A DNA stretch of 64,000 nt from Algoriphagus sp. (GCF_030694375.1 NZ_JAUXYL010000007.1:372001-436000), one strand, 5' to 3'. Counted from the first letter of the stretch, positions 42,143 to 54,229 are shown. The notes: generated by a model from the letters alone, not told the origin. A program made the numbers and translations.

Positions 42143-42693
42143 TTTACCCTATAGTTGCTTACGGCAATCCCATCCTGAAAAAAGAAGCGGAAGAAATTGC
42201 TGAAGGCACAGATATTAAAGCCCTGATCAATGACATGTACGCGACCATGGATTTTGCAAATGGCGTCGGACTGGCTGCTCCGCAGATCAATCAAGGTGTT
42301 CGCCTTTTTGTCATTGACAGCACCTTGATGCTGGACGAAAAAGATGAAGAAAAAGGAATACGAAGAGCCTTTATTAACCCGATTATTCTGGATGAATATG
42401 GGGATGACTACAGCTTCGAGGAAGGATGTCTGAGTATTCCCGAAGTCCGCGCAGAAATCATTCGACCAGATAAATTGACCATCGAGTATTACGATGAAAA
42501 TTGGAATCTCAAGGAAGAAGAGTTCTCAGGAATGACTGCAAGAGTTATCCAACATGAATACGACCATTTGGAAGGGATACTTTTTATCGACTATCTGAAA
42601 GGACTGAAAAAACGACTGATTCAATCCAAGCTCATTGACGTCAGTAAAGGAAAAATTTCCACAGATTACCGAATGATCTATCCGTTGAGATAA
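42139..42693 (+). CDS. def: Peptide deformylase
   Basis: A 184-residue metalloenzyme with all three signatures: GVGLAAPQI (42-50), EGCLSIP (95-101, C97 ligand) and QHEYDHLEG (138-146, H139, E140, H143). It removes the formyl group from nascent N-terminal Met. It is coupled to ruvX upstream (ATGA) and to the amidase gene downstream (stop and start share one base). Confidence 0.95.
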   Translation: MIYPIVAYGNPILKKEAEEIAEGTDIKALINDMYATMDFANGVGLAAPQINQGVRLFVIDSTLMLDEKDEEKGIRRAFINPIILDEYGDDYSFEEGCLSIPEVRAEIIRPDKLTIEYYDENWNLKEEEFSGMTARVIQHEYDHLEGILFIDYLKGLKKRLIQSKLIDVSKGKISTDYRMIYPLR

Positions 42694-43490
42694 TGGAAAA
42701 AATCCCAGAAATCCGCATTGCCTTAGTCCAGACCGACTTGCACTGGGAAGACAAAACCGCCAATCTGGCCATGCTGGAGGAGAAAATCTGGGGATTAAAA
42801 GGCAACGCTGATCTAATCATCCTTCCGGAAATGTTCCCTACCGGATTTAGCATGGACGCTTCAAAACTGGCAGAACCGATGAATCTGACTGTTTGCAAAT
42901 GGATGAAACAACTCGCGGCGCAAACTCAGGCTACGCTTACAGGCAGTGCGATTATTTCCGAAGGAGGAAAGTTTTTTAACCGGCTGCTTTGGGTAAATCC
43001 GGAGGGAATCGTGGAGCATTATGACAAGCGGCACCTGTTCCGAATGGCCAAGGAGGAGGAAACATTTTCTGCCGGAAAAAAACTACCGGTGTTCTCGCTC
43101 AAAGGCTGGAAATTTTGCCCTCAGGTTTGTTATGATTTGAGATTTCCAGTTTGGTCAAGAAATGGTTGGGATCAGGGAAACGCTGGGTATGACATTCTTT
43201 TTTTCGTCGCCTCTTGGCCCGCTTCCCGAGTTTCGGCATGGGATGCTCTTTTGCCGGCTCGGGCTATTGAAAACTTATCCTTTTCCATTGGAGTGAATCG
43301 AGTAGGCATCGATGGGAAGTGGATTACATACAATGGACATTCGGCTGCTTATAATTTTAAGGGGGAGAAAATTCTAGATTTAGCAGAAAAAGAAGAAATT
43401 CAAATTGTTTCGTTTTCAGCCAACGAGTTGGAGGTGTACCGCTCCAAATTTCCGGCATGGAGAGATGCGGATTCCTTTCAAATCCTCTAG
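42693..43490 (+). CDS. Nitrilase-superfamily omega-amidase (YafV-like)
   Basis: A 265-residue carbon-nitrogen hydrolase with the Glu-Lys-Cys triad: E46 in LIILPEMFPTGF, K112 in HYDKRHLFRMAKE and C146 in QVCYDLRFPVWSRN. The sequence is the YafV/omega-amidase type, which hydrolyses 2-oxoglutaramate and 2-oxosuccinamate. It closes the hemerythrin-ruvX-def operon, sharing a base with the def stop. Confidence 0.87.
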   Translation: MEKIPEIRIALVQTDLHWEDKTANLAMLEEKIWGLKGNADLIILPEMFPTGFSMDASKLAEPMNLTVCKWMKQLAAQTQATLTGSAIISEGGKFFNRLLWVNPEGIVEHYDKRHLFRMAKEEETFSAGKKLPVFSLKGWKFCPQVCYDLRFPVWSRNGWDQGNAGYDILFFVASWPASRVSAWDALLPARAIENLSFSIGVNRVGIDGKWITYNGHSAAYNFKGEKILDLAEKEEIQIVSFSANELEVYRSKFPAWRDADSFQIL

Positions 43491-43658
43491 ATCAGAAAAT
43501 AATTAACACCGAACCTTTCCTTAAGCGGAATTTGAAACAAACCTAATTTTCGTATTTTAGGCCCATAAATTTCGATCCTGTTATCACTTTTCACCTGATG
43601 GCTGTCCAGCCAAACCTCCAAAAAGCGAAACAGGCCAATCCTTTTTAGCATTCCATAA

Positions 43659-45893
<2,235 letters not shown>

Positions 45894-45903
45894 TCAACTA
45901 TAG

Positions 45904-45930
45904 GCCGGGTCTATCTGATCCGGCTTTTTT
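45904..45930 (+). terminator. Terminator of icd
   Basis: GCCGGGTC (45904-45911) pairs with GATCCGGC (45917-45924) through eight positions (one G-U) and is followed by six T residues. Confidence 0.88.
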
Positions 45931-45931
45931 A

Positions 45932-46804
45932 TTACCCTTCCTCAAAGCTTACTTCATTTTTCCTGAGAAACTCTTTGATCACCGAAACGTGAATGCATTC
46001 TCCTAAATGGATAAATGCATAATCATTTACTTTTTTGACTTTACCATGGGCAATCACTTCTTTCTCTTCGATATCAAACCCCAAATGCAAATGCTTTGTA
46101 CGGCTTTGCATTCCTACTATTCTACCTTCCGGATCAAATAAAGGACCACCACTTTGGCCCCGAAGACCCGGTGTGCTCATCTCTATTCCATATACTTTTC
46201 CGGCTTTATCTCCCAAAAATCGAGTCAGCATCCCTTCAATGGGAAAGCGGGGAGATCTGGGTTGACCAATTTTTGTCCACTCCAAGGTGTCTTTTTCTGT
46301 ATTCAGTTGAAAGTTGGAAAACTCAGGAAATGGAAACCCCAATCGACAGAGCATCGCACCTGGCTGAGCACTTTGATCTTCTTTTAAAAAGAGTGGATTC
46401 CCGGAAATAGAAACCTTTTGAAATCCTTCAAATTTCAAAACTGCAAGGTCATATTCGGGATGAAGGAAAAAACGAATGTTGGAAATATGATCCACACAAT
46501 CGACAAAGGTCACTTTCATCTCAGCAGTTTTTGACTCATCCAAGCCCATTCTTTTAGCCAAAGCCTTCTTTTGCCCAGTATTTAAGTTTTTGGATTCATT
46601 CTGATATTGCTCATATTTTTTATTGATGGCGTCAGCTTGGGTAAGCCATTGAGCGACATGCTTGCAGGTCAAGGCCCATCCTTCCTGATTTACAAAAAAA
46701 AGTGTAGCAGCTCCCCGCTCGACTTTGGTGCTTCCGAAATTTCTTGAAATGGAATGAATTGCACGAGTAAATCCGGCAACTCGCTGTATGGCATTTACAA
46801 ACAT
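45932..46804 (-). CDS. Trypsin-like serine protease (S1C, no PDZ)
   Basis: A 290-residue protein with the chymotrypsin-fold catalytic triad: His in WALTCKHVAQWL, Asp in HPEYDLAVLKFE and Ser in STPGLRGQSGGPLFDPEG. It lacks a signal peptide and a PDZ domain. The segment between His and Asp holds an insert of about 40 charged residues (QTDAINKKYEQYQNESKNLNT region). Probably cytoplasmic, role unknown. It is convergent with icd and faces a ~250-base upstream gap ahead of gapA. Confidence 0.82.
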   Translation of the reverse strand: MFVNAIQRVAGFTRAIHSISRNFGSTKVERGAATLFFVNQEGWALTCKHVAQWLTQADAINKKYEQYQNESKNLNTGQKKALAKRMGLDESKTAEMKVTFVDCVDHISNIRFFLHPEYDLAVLKFEGFQKVSISGNPLFLKEDQSAQPGAMLCRLGFPFPEFSNFQLNTEKDTLEWTKIGQPRSPRFPIEGMLTRFLGDKAGKVYGIEMSTPGLRGQSGGPLFDPEGRIVGMQSRTKHLHLGFDIEEKEVIAHGKVKKVNDYAFIHLGECIHVSVIKEFLRKNEVSFEEG

Positions 46805-46952
46805 GGGCTAGTGTTATTTTATTTTTAAACTCTTCTTTATTTCCCAAAGAATCAACTTTCAAATTGATTCTAAAAATATTTTAGCACGAAATCGATTGAA
46901 ATTATCCAAATAGCATTTGGATCTGTAACCACCTGCAAGAAGTTTGGGCTAA

Positions 46953-48062
<1,110 letters not shown>

Positions 48063-48065
48063 ATT

Positions 48066-48096
48066 AAAAAGCCTCGAAGAGATTCGGGGCTTTTTT
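48066..48096 (+). terminator. Terminator of gapA
   Basis: AAAAAGCCTCGAA-gaga-TTCGGGGCTTTTTT: a 13-bp stem (one G-U) with T-tract, five bases after the gapA stop. Confidence 0.9.
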
Positions 48097-48161
48097 GCTG
48101 CAGAAGGATTGAAATCGGCAACCAAATAGTTGTTGGTAAGTTACCATCTAAAAGATCCAAC

Positions 48162-48782
48162 ATGTACCTCCCTTTTTTTCCACTCAAACTCATTGCCTTC
48201 CCGGGCGAAGAATTAAACCTTCACATCTTCGAGCCAAGGTATCAGGAACTCCTAGCTGATGTAGAAGAGAATAAAACAAGTTTTGGTATTTGTGTTTTTA
48301 CCAATCAACTGAGTGGTTATGGGACTGAAGTCATGTTGGAAAAAATAAACAAGCGCTATGATGATGGTCGATTGGATATTCAGACGAGAGGATTGAGAGC
48401 ATTCAAAATTTTAACCTTTGACAATCCAATGCGCGGTAAACTCTATTCGGGAGGAAAAGTGGACTTTCTCAAGGACGACCCAAAGATTACAGATGTACAG
48501 CATCATGAGTTTATTTTTTACCTGAAGGAGATGCTTCACCTGCTGAATTTTGAAGTGGAATTTGACCATCTTTTGGTCAATTCCTTCACTTTTGCCCATA
48601 AGGTTGGATTGCGATTGGAAGAAGAACTAGAACTTCTTCAAATGGAATCAGAAAGTGAAAGGACGAATTTTTTAATAAATCACTTCAAGCGAATGATCCC
48701 AGTAATAAAAGCAGTGGAAAGCGCTAAAGAAAAAATTAAGTTAAATGGACACCACAGGTATTTAGACCCCTTGAATTTTTAA
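48162..48782 (+). CDS. Lon substrate-binding (LON) domain protein
   Basis: A 206-residue protein consisting of the Lon N-terminal domain alone: LPFFPLKLIAFPGEELNLHIFEPRYQELLADV at the start is the LON signature, followed by the beta-barrel segment (TRGLRAFKIL) and helices. There is no AAA or protease part. Such stand-alone LON proteins are widespread; they may deliver or scavenge substrates for Lon. The gene is downstream of gapA but behind its terminator. Confidence 0.85.
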   Translation: MYLPFFPLKLIAFPGEELNLHIFEPRYQELLADVEENKTSFGICVFTNQLSGYGTEVMLEKINKRYDDGRLDIQTRGLRAFKILTFDNPMRGKLYSGGKVDFLKDDPKITDVQHHEFIFYLKEMLHLLNFEVEFDHLLVNSFTFAHKVGLRLEEELELLQMESESERTNFLINHFKRMIPVIKAVESAKEKIKLNGHHRYLDPLNF

Positions 48783-48822
48783 TGTAAAATAAGAAAAGCA
48801 GACCATTTCTAGTCTGCTTTAG

Positions 48823-48895
48823 TGATCCCGCTGGGATTCGAACCCAGGACCCATACATTAAAAGTGTATTGCTCTACCAGCTGAGCTACAGAATC
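48823..48895 (-). tRNA. tRNA-Lys (anticodon TTT), copy 1
   Basis: Read on the minus strand it begins GATTCTGTAGCTC and ends GGGATCA; acceptor stem, T arm (GGGTTCGAATCCC) and anticodon loop CTTTTAA are intact. No CCA encoded. It is identical in sequence to the copy at 49199-49271 and is the last gene of a four-tRNA operon. Confidence 0.95.
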
Positions 48896-48944
48896 ATATT
48901 TTAATTAAACAAAAAAGCGGAACGAATTCCGCTCATTTCTTTTG

Positions 48945-49018
48945 TGATCCGCTTAGGATTCGAACCTAAGACCTACTGCTTAGAAGGCAGTTGCTCTATC
49001 CAGCTGAGCTAGCGGACC
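48945..49018 (-). tRNA. tRNA-Arg (anticodon TCT)
   Basis: Minus strand GGTCCGCTAGCTC...GCGGATCA: 7-bp acceptor, T arm (AGGTTCGAATCCT), anticodon loop CTTCTAA, giving UCU, which reads AGA/AGG. It lies 49 bases from the first tRNA-Lys. Confidence 0.95.
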
Positions 49019-49047
49019 AGGATAACTACTTCTAGTTATTAATTAAG

Positions 49048-49121
49048 TCGGGGTGGCAGGATTCGAACCTACGACCTCCACATCCCAAATGTGGCGCGAT
49101 ACCGGGCTACGCTACACCCCG
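49048..49121 (-). tRNA. tRNA-Pro (anticodon TGG)
   Basis: Minus strand CGGGGTGTAGCG...CACCCCGA with anticodon loop TTTGGGA (UGG, reads CCN), T arm AGGTTCGAATCCT and a fully paired acceptor. It is the second gene of the tRNA operon. Confidence 0.95.
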
Positions 49122-49198
49122 AAGACTTTTTTTTCTTACTTACTTCCAACCAGTTTGTTAACTCACTGAGAATTTTAACTCCTTGCGAATTAAAATTG

Positions 49199-49271
49199 TG
49201 ATCCCGCTGGGATTCGAACCCAGGACCCATACATTAAAAGTGTATTGCTCTACCAGCTGAGCTACAGAATC
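49199..49271 (-). tRNA. tRNA-Lys (anticodon TTT), copy 2
   Basis: Identical to the copy at 48823-48895, including the flanking CAC that follows the 3' end. It is the first gene of the operon relative to the promoter at 49371-49402. The duplication suggests tandem expansion, or recombination between the two copies, with Arg and Pro genes between them. Confidence 0.95.
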
Positions 49272-49370
49272 ATTTATTTTACAAATTGAAAACTTCTTTT
49301 AGCTTTCTTAAATCTTCCAAATTGACTAATCAGACTTGCTTTTTGCTAGATCAATGCCGTAATTGGACTG

Positions 49371-49402
49371 CAAATTTATGACTCTGAATTCTAAATGCCA
49401 AG
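49371..49402 (-). promoter_or_regulatory. Promoter of the tRNA-Lys/Pro/Arg/Lys operon
   Basis: On the minus strand CTTG (49402-49399), 20-base spacer and TAAATTTG (49378-49371): three of four bases at -33 and a perfect -7 box with the same 20-base spacing as the rpsT and rplM promoters. It would start transcripts about 90 bases before tRNA-Lys copy 2. Confidence 0.5.
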
Positions 49403-50120
49403 CCTCAATTCAATCTTTCTGACAAAACTTTCCATATTTTTTTTCGTGCTCCTGCAAAGTATTCATTGTCAGGCCAATGTACCGCAACTTTTGGTCGCAG
49501 ATTCTTTGTTCGCACAGAGAAGTTATAAAGAAGCGCTGGAAATTTATCAAACAAACTACCAATTGGGTATCTATTCACCTTCGATGTTACTCAAAATGGC
49601 ATTTATCACGGAGGGAATCGGAGATAAAGAAAACGCTACGCTTTACCTCAGCAAGTTCTATGACCTCAGCCCCAATCCACAAACCATAACAAAAATAAAG
49701 AGCTTAACGGGACAAACCGAATTGATAGGATACGAAGTGAGTGACGGAATGAGATTCGTACTTTTTCTTGTGGAGTTCAAGGAAATAATCGTCGGTGCAT
49801 TAACCTTGATTTTGATTATTTCTTTGATATTCCTCTGGTCAAAAGGGAACAAACTGACAGAAGCCAGATTTTATTGGCCATCCGTTCTGTTGATAACTTT
49901 GATTTTTGCTACCAACAATTTTCTGAAGGCTCAAAATGCAGCTTTAGTAACAAAAAGTCCGACATTAATTGTTTCTAAACCAAGTGCCGGAGGCGAATTG
50001 GTTGATTTGGTAGAACCAGGACATCGCGTAAAAATCAAATCATCCAAGGACATCTGGTATGAGGTAGAATGGAAAGAAAAGATTGCATACATCCGCAAAG
50101 ACAACGTGACTAGACTTTAA
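49395..50120 (+). CDS. BatE-like TPR/SH3 membrane protein
   Basis: A 241-residue protein: signal peptide (FLTKLSIFFFVLLQSIHCQA), a TPR-like helical part (residues ~30-95; ADSLFAQRSYKEALEIYQTN), two membrane helices (about 132-150 EIIVGALTLILIISLIFLW; 160-178 WPSVLLITLIFATNNFL) and a C-terminal bacterial SH3 fold (residues ~188-241, LIVSKPSAGGELVDLVEPGHRV...YIRKDNVTRL). The layout matches BatE proteins of the BatABCDE aerotolerance loci, though no other bat genes are near. Single gene with a terminator. Confidence 0.7.
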   Translation: MPSLNSIFLTKLSIFFFVLLQSIHCQANVPQLLVADSLFAQRSYKEALEIYQTNYQLGIYSPSMLLKMAFITEGIGDKENATLYLSKFYDLSPNPQTITKIKSLTGQTELIGYEVSDGMRFVLFLVEFKEIIVGALTLILIISLIFLWSKGNKLTEARFYWPSVLLITLIFATNNFLKAQNAALVTKSPTLIVSKPSAGGELVDLVEPGHRVKIKSSKDIWYEVEWKEKIAYIRKDNVTRL

Positions 50121-50149
50121 ACTTCCGATTCAAACAAGAAGAAAACTAA

Positions 50150-50176
50150 AAAGCCTCGAGAATCTCGAGGCTTTTG
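50150..50176. terminator. Bidirectional terminator between the BatE-like and DUF1080 genes
   Basis: AAAAGCCTCGAG-aat-CTCGAGGCTTTT: 12 perfect pairs with A- and T-tracts. It lies between two convergent genes and can stop both. Confidence 0.9.
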
Positions 50177-50179
50177 GCG

Positions 50180-50920
50180 TTATAAGTTTTTGATTTGAAG
50201 ATTTCGGTAGTGGACTACATCTCCATGATCTTGGAGCGCTATTTTCCCCTTTTTGTACTTCCCGAATCCAGGCATATCCTTGAACTTGCTTTTCGCAATC
50301 AAAGCCTCCCATTCAGGTGTCCAAAGTGACGTAGACACGATAGTTACTCCATTGAGGACCAGATCTAGTTTGGCTTGATTGACTATGATCTCAGCCTGAT
50401 TCCATTCGCCGACAGGCTTTACTGTTTCCTGACTGCTTACGATCAAATCGTAAAGATCACCTGCGCGGTGGCTAATGATTTTGGCATCAGGATGTCCATT
50501 GTTATCCAAAACCTGCATTTCAGGTCCTGTTTGCCACGGATATTGATATTCCGGAGATTCGTGGACTAAGAAGATTACTCCACTGTTTCCGTTTGGTGCA
50601 ATTTTCCATTCATACTTAAAGTGGAAATTTTCAAACTCTTCATTTGTAATAATGTCACCACCATCACCGGTCTGCCAGCCATCTTTATTGGCAGCGTCAA
50701 GAAAAAGTGCTCCATTTTCAATCTTCCAGGCCTTTCCTACTTCACCTCCTCCATATTTTGACCACCCGTTAAATGTCTGGCCATCGAATAGTGATATCCA
50801 TTCCTCGGTAGGTGCTCCCATCGCTACAGAATCCGCACTCGAGGATTCTTCAGATTTAGGTGCGGAACAGGCGGCAAGAAGTCCTGCCGCTGCCCACATT
50901 GCCAAATAGCTCTTCCTCAT
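50180..50920 (-). CDS. DUF1080 lipoprotein (3-keto-disaccharide hydrolase family)
   Basis: A 246-residue lipoprotein, lipobox LAAC at Cys18, with a DUF1080 jelly-roll: EEWISLFDGQTFNGWSKYGG, TNEEFENFHFKYEWKI, NSGVIFLVHESPEYQYPWQTGPEMQVLDNNGHPD, WNQAEIIVNQAKLDLVLNGV. The family includes enzymes that hydrolyse 3-keto-glycosides. It is the last gene of a minus-strand set (Gfo/Idh, isomerase, cytochrome c, DUF1080) and lies three bases after the cytochrome gene. It would act in the periplasm on the product of the GMC dehydrogenase encoded divergently. Confidence 0.87.
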   Translation of the reverse strand: MRKSYLAMWAAAGLLAACSAPKSEESSSADSVAMGAPTEEWISLFDGQTFNGWSKYGGGEVGKAWKIENGALFLDAANKDGWQTGDGGDIITNEEFENFHFKYEWKIAPNGNSGVIFLVHESPEYQYPWQTGPEMQVLDNNGHPDAKIISHRAGDLYDLIVSSQETVKPVGEWNQAEIIVNQAKLDLVLNGVTIVSTSLWTPEWEALIAKSKFKDMPGFGKYKKGKIALQDHGDVVHYRNLQIKNL

Positions 50921-50923
50921 GGG

Positions 50924-51343
50924 TTATTTCTTAAGGAGAAGAACGTATCGAACCATATCTTTCGCGTCTTCTTCACTTAGTCCCGGATGCGCTGGCATTG
51001 GAACTTCTCCCCAAACGCCGACTCCGCCTTGAATTACTTTTGTTGCAAGCATAGTCACGTATGCTTCGGTATTTTCGTACTTCTCTGCTACCTCTGCGTA
51101 AGAAGGTCCTACAATTTTCCGTGCTACCATATGACAAGAAGTACAGTCTGAGGCTTTTACCTTTTCCAATCCTTTGATATAAATCGGATCATTTTGGTAT
51201 TTTTCTTCCAGACTCATTTCTTTTGCTGGTGCAGCTGCAACAGGCTCCGCAGTTGTTTCGGCTGCCTTCTCTCCTCCTCCACATGCAAAGGTCAACCCGG
51301 CCAATGCAATCAGTCCCACGTTCAATAAATTGTTGATTTTCAT
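50924..51343 (-). CDS. Cytochrome c lipoprotein (class I)
   Basis: A 139-residue protein with lipoprotein signal (lipobox TFAC, Cys21), an Ala/Glu/Pro-rich linker and one c-type heme domain: CTSCH (67-71) and distal Met in VPMPAHPGLSEEDAKDMVRYVLLL. It is a monoheme membrane-anchored carrier of the c551/c552 type. Position beside DUF1080 and near the GMC dehydrogenase genes suggests it takes electrons from that enzyme to the respiratory chain. Confidence 0.9.
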   Translation of the reverse strand: MKINNLLNVGLIALAGLTFACGGGEKAAETTAEPVAAAPAKEMSLEEKYQNDPIYIKGLEKVKASDCTSCHMVARKIVGPSYAEVAEKYENTEAYVTMLATKVIQGGVGVWGEVPMPAHPGLSEEDAKDMVRYVLLLKK

Positions 51344-51367
51344 TTTTAAGTAGTTGTTTTAATTTAA

Positions 51368-52420
51368 TCAGATTCCCAATACTTTTTTGTTGAATGCTTC
51401 ATCAGCTCCAGTTCCCGCAAAATCATCAAACGCCTTTTCGGTTACTCTTATGATATGACTTTCGATGAAAGGTGCTCCTTCTGCCGCACCTTGTTCAGGA
51501 TGCTTGATTGCACACTCCCACTCTAAGACTGCCCATCCGCTGTAATCATACTGCGAAAGTTTGCTAAATATACCAGCAAAATCAACCTGTCCATCACCAA
51601 GGGAACGGAATCTTCCGGCACGTTCCACCCAACCCTGAAACCCACCATATACGCCCTGCTTTCCGGTGGGGTTAAACTCAGCGTCTTTTACATGGAACAT
51701 TTTGATCCGGTCGTGATAGAAATCAATAAACTGGAGGTAATCCAAACATTGAAGCACAAAATGGCTTGGGTCATAAAGGATATTTGCCCGCTTGTGCCCG
51801 CCTACTTTTTCAAGAAACATCTCGAATGTAATGCCATCATGTAAATCTTCACCTGGGTGAAGTTCATAGCAAACGTCTACCCCATAAGAGTCGAATTCAT
51901 TCAAAATCGGCAGCCATCTTTTTGCCAATTCTGTAAAACCTGTCTCAACCAATCCCGCAGGTCGTTGTGGCCAAGGATACACCGTATGCCACATTAATGC
52001 ACCTGAGAATGTCGCATGTGCTGTTAAACCGAGGTTTGCAGAAGCTTTAGCAGCATATTTTAACTGCTGAGTGGCCCATGCTGATTTTCCTTTCAGGTCA
52101 CCTTTTAAATTCGCAGGAGCAAAACCGTCGAATAGCTCGTTGTAGGCAGGATGTACGGCCACAAGCTGACCTTGCAAATGGGTTGAAAGTTCAGAAATTT
52201 CCATTCCTGCATCTTCCACGACTCCTTTAATTTCGTCCGCGTAAGTTTTGCTTTCGGCTGCTTTTTGGAGGTCAATTAACCTACCGTCCCAGCTTGGAAT
52301 CTGTACTGCCTTGTAGCCCAAATCAGCCATGTAATTGCTGATATTTTTCAAATTGTTAAAAGGGGCCTTGTCATCGGCAAATTGAGCCAAAAAGATTGCC
52401 GGACCTTTGATAGTTTTCAT
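51368..52420 (-). CDS. Sugar-phosphate isomerase/epimerase-like TIM-barrel protein
   Basis: A 350-residue AP-endonuclease-2-type TIM barrel. The metal ligands of the family are visible as E in CYELHPGED, D in ILYDPSHF, H in IKMFHVKDAEF and E in WAVLEWECA. No signal peptide. Proteins of this type in such loci carry out aldose-ketose isomerisation, epimerisation, or elimination of 3-keto-glycosides. It belongs to the minus-strand operon, separated from the Gfo/Idh gene by 394 bases of tandem repeats whose units copy the sequence around this gene's start. Confidence 0.85.
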   Translation of the reverse strand: MKTIKGPAIFLAQFADDKAPFNNLKNISNYMADLGYKAVQIPSWDGRLIDLQKAAESKTYADEIKGVVEDAGMEISELSTHLQGQLVAVHPAYNELFDGFAPANLKGDLKGKSAWATQQLKYAAKASANLGLTAHATFSGALMWHTVYPWPQRPAGLVETGFTELAKRWLPILNEFDSYGVDVCYELHPGEDLHDGITFEMFLEKVGGHKRANILYDPSHFVLQCLDYLQFIDFYHDRIKMFHVKDAEFNPTGKQGVYGGFQGWVERAGRFRSLGDGQVDFAGIFSKLSQYDYSGWAVLEWECAIKHPEQGAAEGAPFIESHIIRVTEKAFDDFAGTGADEAFNKKVLGI

Positions 52421-52790
52421 GTGTTTATAATTTGATTTTGAATTGTCATATGGAATCTCGCTTAGTTGATAATCTCATGGCGATGAGAATCATCCTTCAT
52501 GCTCGATTTCATGTGTTTATATTTTGTTTTTTAATTGCCACATGGAATCTCGCATGGTCGATAATCATCCCAGTGTGTGACTTTATAGTCATGCTCGATT
52601 TCATCTGTTTATAATTTGATTTTTATTTGGCACATGGAATGCCCTAAATAATCATTCCCCTGTGTGAGATTCTTTCTCATGGGCATTTCATATGATTATA
52701 ATTTGTTTTTAATGGCCATATGGAATCTCGCTTAGTTGATAATCTCATAACGATGAGAATCATCCTTCATGCTCGATTTCATAGGATTTA
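52418..52790. repeat. Four tandem imperfect repeats of ~90 bp, each with a hairpin
   Basis: Unit starts, defined by the phrase TTTCAT(G/A/C)TG, are 52418, 52510, 52602, 52689, with a partial fifth at 52780. Periods are 92, 92, 87 and 91 bases. Each carries an ATGGAATCTCGC-like block, and units 1 and 4 are nearly identical and hold AATCTCAT-ggcg-ATGAGAAT hairpins (52471-52490; 52741-52760) inside a longer imperfect stem (GGAATctCGC with GCtcGATTTC). They fill the gap between two genes of one operon. The first unit starts on the ATG of the downstream isomerase gene. Confidence 0.85.
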
Positions 52791-52814
52791 TTGGGTTTGA
52801 GTTTTAAGCAAGAA

Positions 52815-53984
52815 TTATTTCTCTACTATAAATGGCGTCCATTTCAAGTCGGACTTAGTGCTTTGTAATACATGATCGATAAAGGCCATTCCCCGAATGC
52901 CATCCTCGATTCCCGGATAATCTTCCCACTCCCACTTAGGTTTTTCTCCTGCTCGGTCCGCATAAATACATCTGGCAAAATTGCGGTAAAGATTTGCAAA
53001 TGCCTCAATGTACCCTTCCGGATGTCCTGCCGGAGTTCGGGTGTTTTCTTGGGCAAGAGAGCCTAAATATCCTGTGCCTGCTCTATAAATTCTTGCAGGC
53101 TCATTAGGAAAACGAACGGTCAGGGAATTATTGAGCTCTTGCTCCCATTCCAAACCGCCTTTTTCTCCATAAACCCGAACTTTGAGGTTGTTTTCGCAGC
53201 CTGTATCGGTCTGAGAAGCCATTAGAACACCTGAAGCGCCATTTTCAAATCGAAGCAAAACCACTCCGTCATCATCGATCGGTCTTCCTTCAATCTTGAT
53301 GTAAAGGTCCGCGCACACTTGCGATACTTTTTCACCGGTGATATACTCTGCCATGTGAAAAGCATGGGTTCCAATATCACCCATGCACCCAGCCAAGCCA
53401 TTTCTGGCAGGATCTGTTCGCCATTCTGCTTGTTTATTATTTTCCGTTTCCAAAAGCTTATATAACCAACCCTGAGGGTATTCGACATAGACTTTTCGGA
53501 CTTTTCCGATTTCTCCATTAGCGATCATCTGCTTTGCTTGCTTGATCATCGGATAACCGGAATAAGTATGCGTGAGTAAAAACCGCGGGGTTGCGTTTTT
53601 AACAATATGATAGAGCGCTTTGGCTTCTTGATAATTCAAGGTCAAAGGTTTGTCCAGAGCGACATGAAAACCATATTTCAAGGCTTTTACGGTCGGATCA
53701 AAATGCACATTGTTTGGGGTGACAATCGCAACCACGTCCATCCGCTCTCCTTCAGGAAGCTTGGATTCTTTTTCGTACATCTCATCATAGGATACATATA
53801 CTCTGGAAGGATCGAGCATGAGCTCCTCACCACGTTGTTTGGATTTGGCCGGATTGGAGCTGAAAGCACCACAAACGAGATCAAACATCCCATCCATCAA
53901 AGCGCCATTGAGGTGGATCGCTCCGATAAAGGACCCCGGTCCTCCGCCTACAAGTCCGAGTTTCAGTTTTTTAGCTGTTGACAT
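52815..53984 (-). CDS. Gfo/Idh/MocA family oxidoreductase
   Basis: A 389-residue NAD(P)-dependent dehydrogenase. The nucleotide-binding start is LKLGLVGGGPGSFIGAIHLNGA, followed by DVVAIVTPNNVHFD and the EKP-like ALDKPLTLN (K as catalytic acid/base), then a C-terminal alpha/beta domain with GDIGTHAFHMAEYITG. Such enzymes interconvert alcohol and keto groups of sugars; here a 3-keto sugar is a likely substrate. It is the first gene of the minus-strand half of the sugar locus and divergent from the transporter gene. Confidence 0.87.
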   Translation of the reverse strand: MSTAKKLKLGLVGGGPGSFIGAIHLNGALMDGMFDLVCGAFSSNPAKSKQRGEELMLDPSRVYVSYDEMYEKESKLPEGERMDVVAIVTPNNVHFDPTVKALKYGFHVALDKPLTLNYQEAKALYHIVKNATPRFLLTHTYSGYPMIKQAKQMIANGEIGKVRKVYVEYPQGWLYKLLETENNKQAEWRTDPARNGLAGCMGDIGTHAFHMAEYITGEKVSQVCADLYIKIEGRPIDDDGVVLLRFENGASGVLMASQTDTGCENNLKVRVYGEKGGLEWEQELNNSLTVRFPNEPARIYRAGTGYLGSLAQENTRTPAGHPEGYIEAFANLYRNFARCIYADRAGEKPKWEWEDYPGIEDGIRGMAFIDHVLQSTKSDLKWTPFIVEK

Positions 53985-54229
53985 TGGTCAAAAGATTAGT
54001 TTATTAGGTTATTTTGAGTTGGAAATAATTTCTAAATGGGAATTTCGAGGTTCCTCAGCGCTGGAAAGCCAGAATATGACAAATTGCATCATTGGGTTAT
54101 GAACGGCTTGGGCAAAACTTTTTGGCTCCTTTTTTCAGAATCTCAAAGGAGATGCTTAAAATACAGCAAAAAGCCCAAATTCTAAATTTCAAATCTTAAT
54201 TTCCATAATTAAACCCAATTTAATCGCCT

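Noticed and set aside
52432..52614. 60-codon plus-strand ORF within the tandem repeats
   Set aside because: It is a translation of two repeat units, has no start context and no family resemblance; structure rather than coding explains the sequence.
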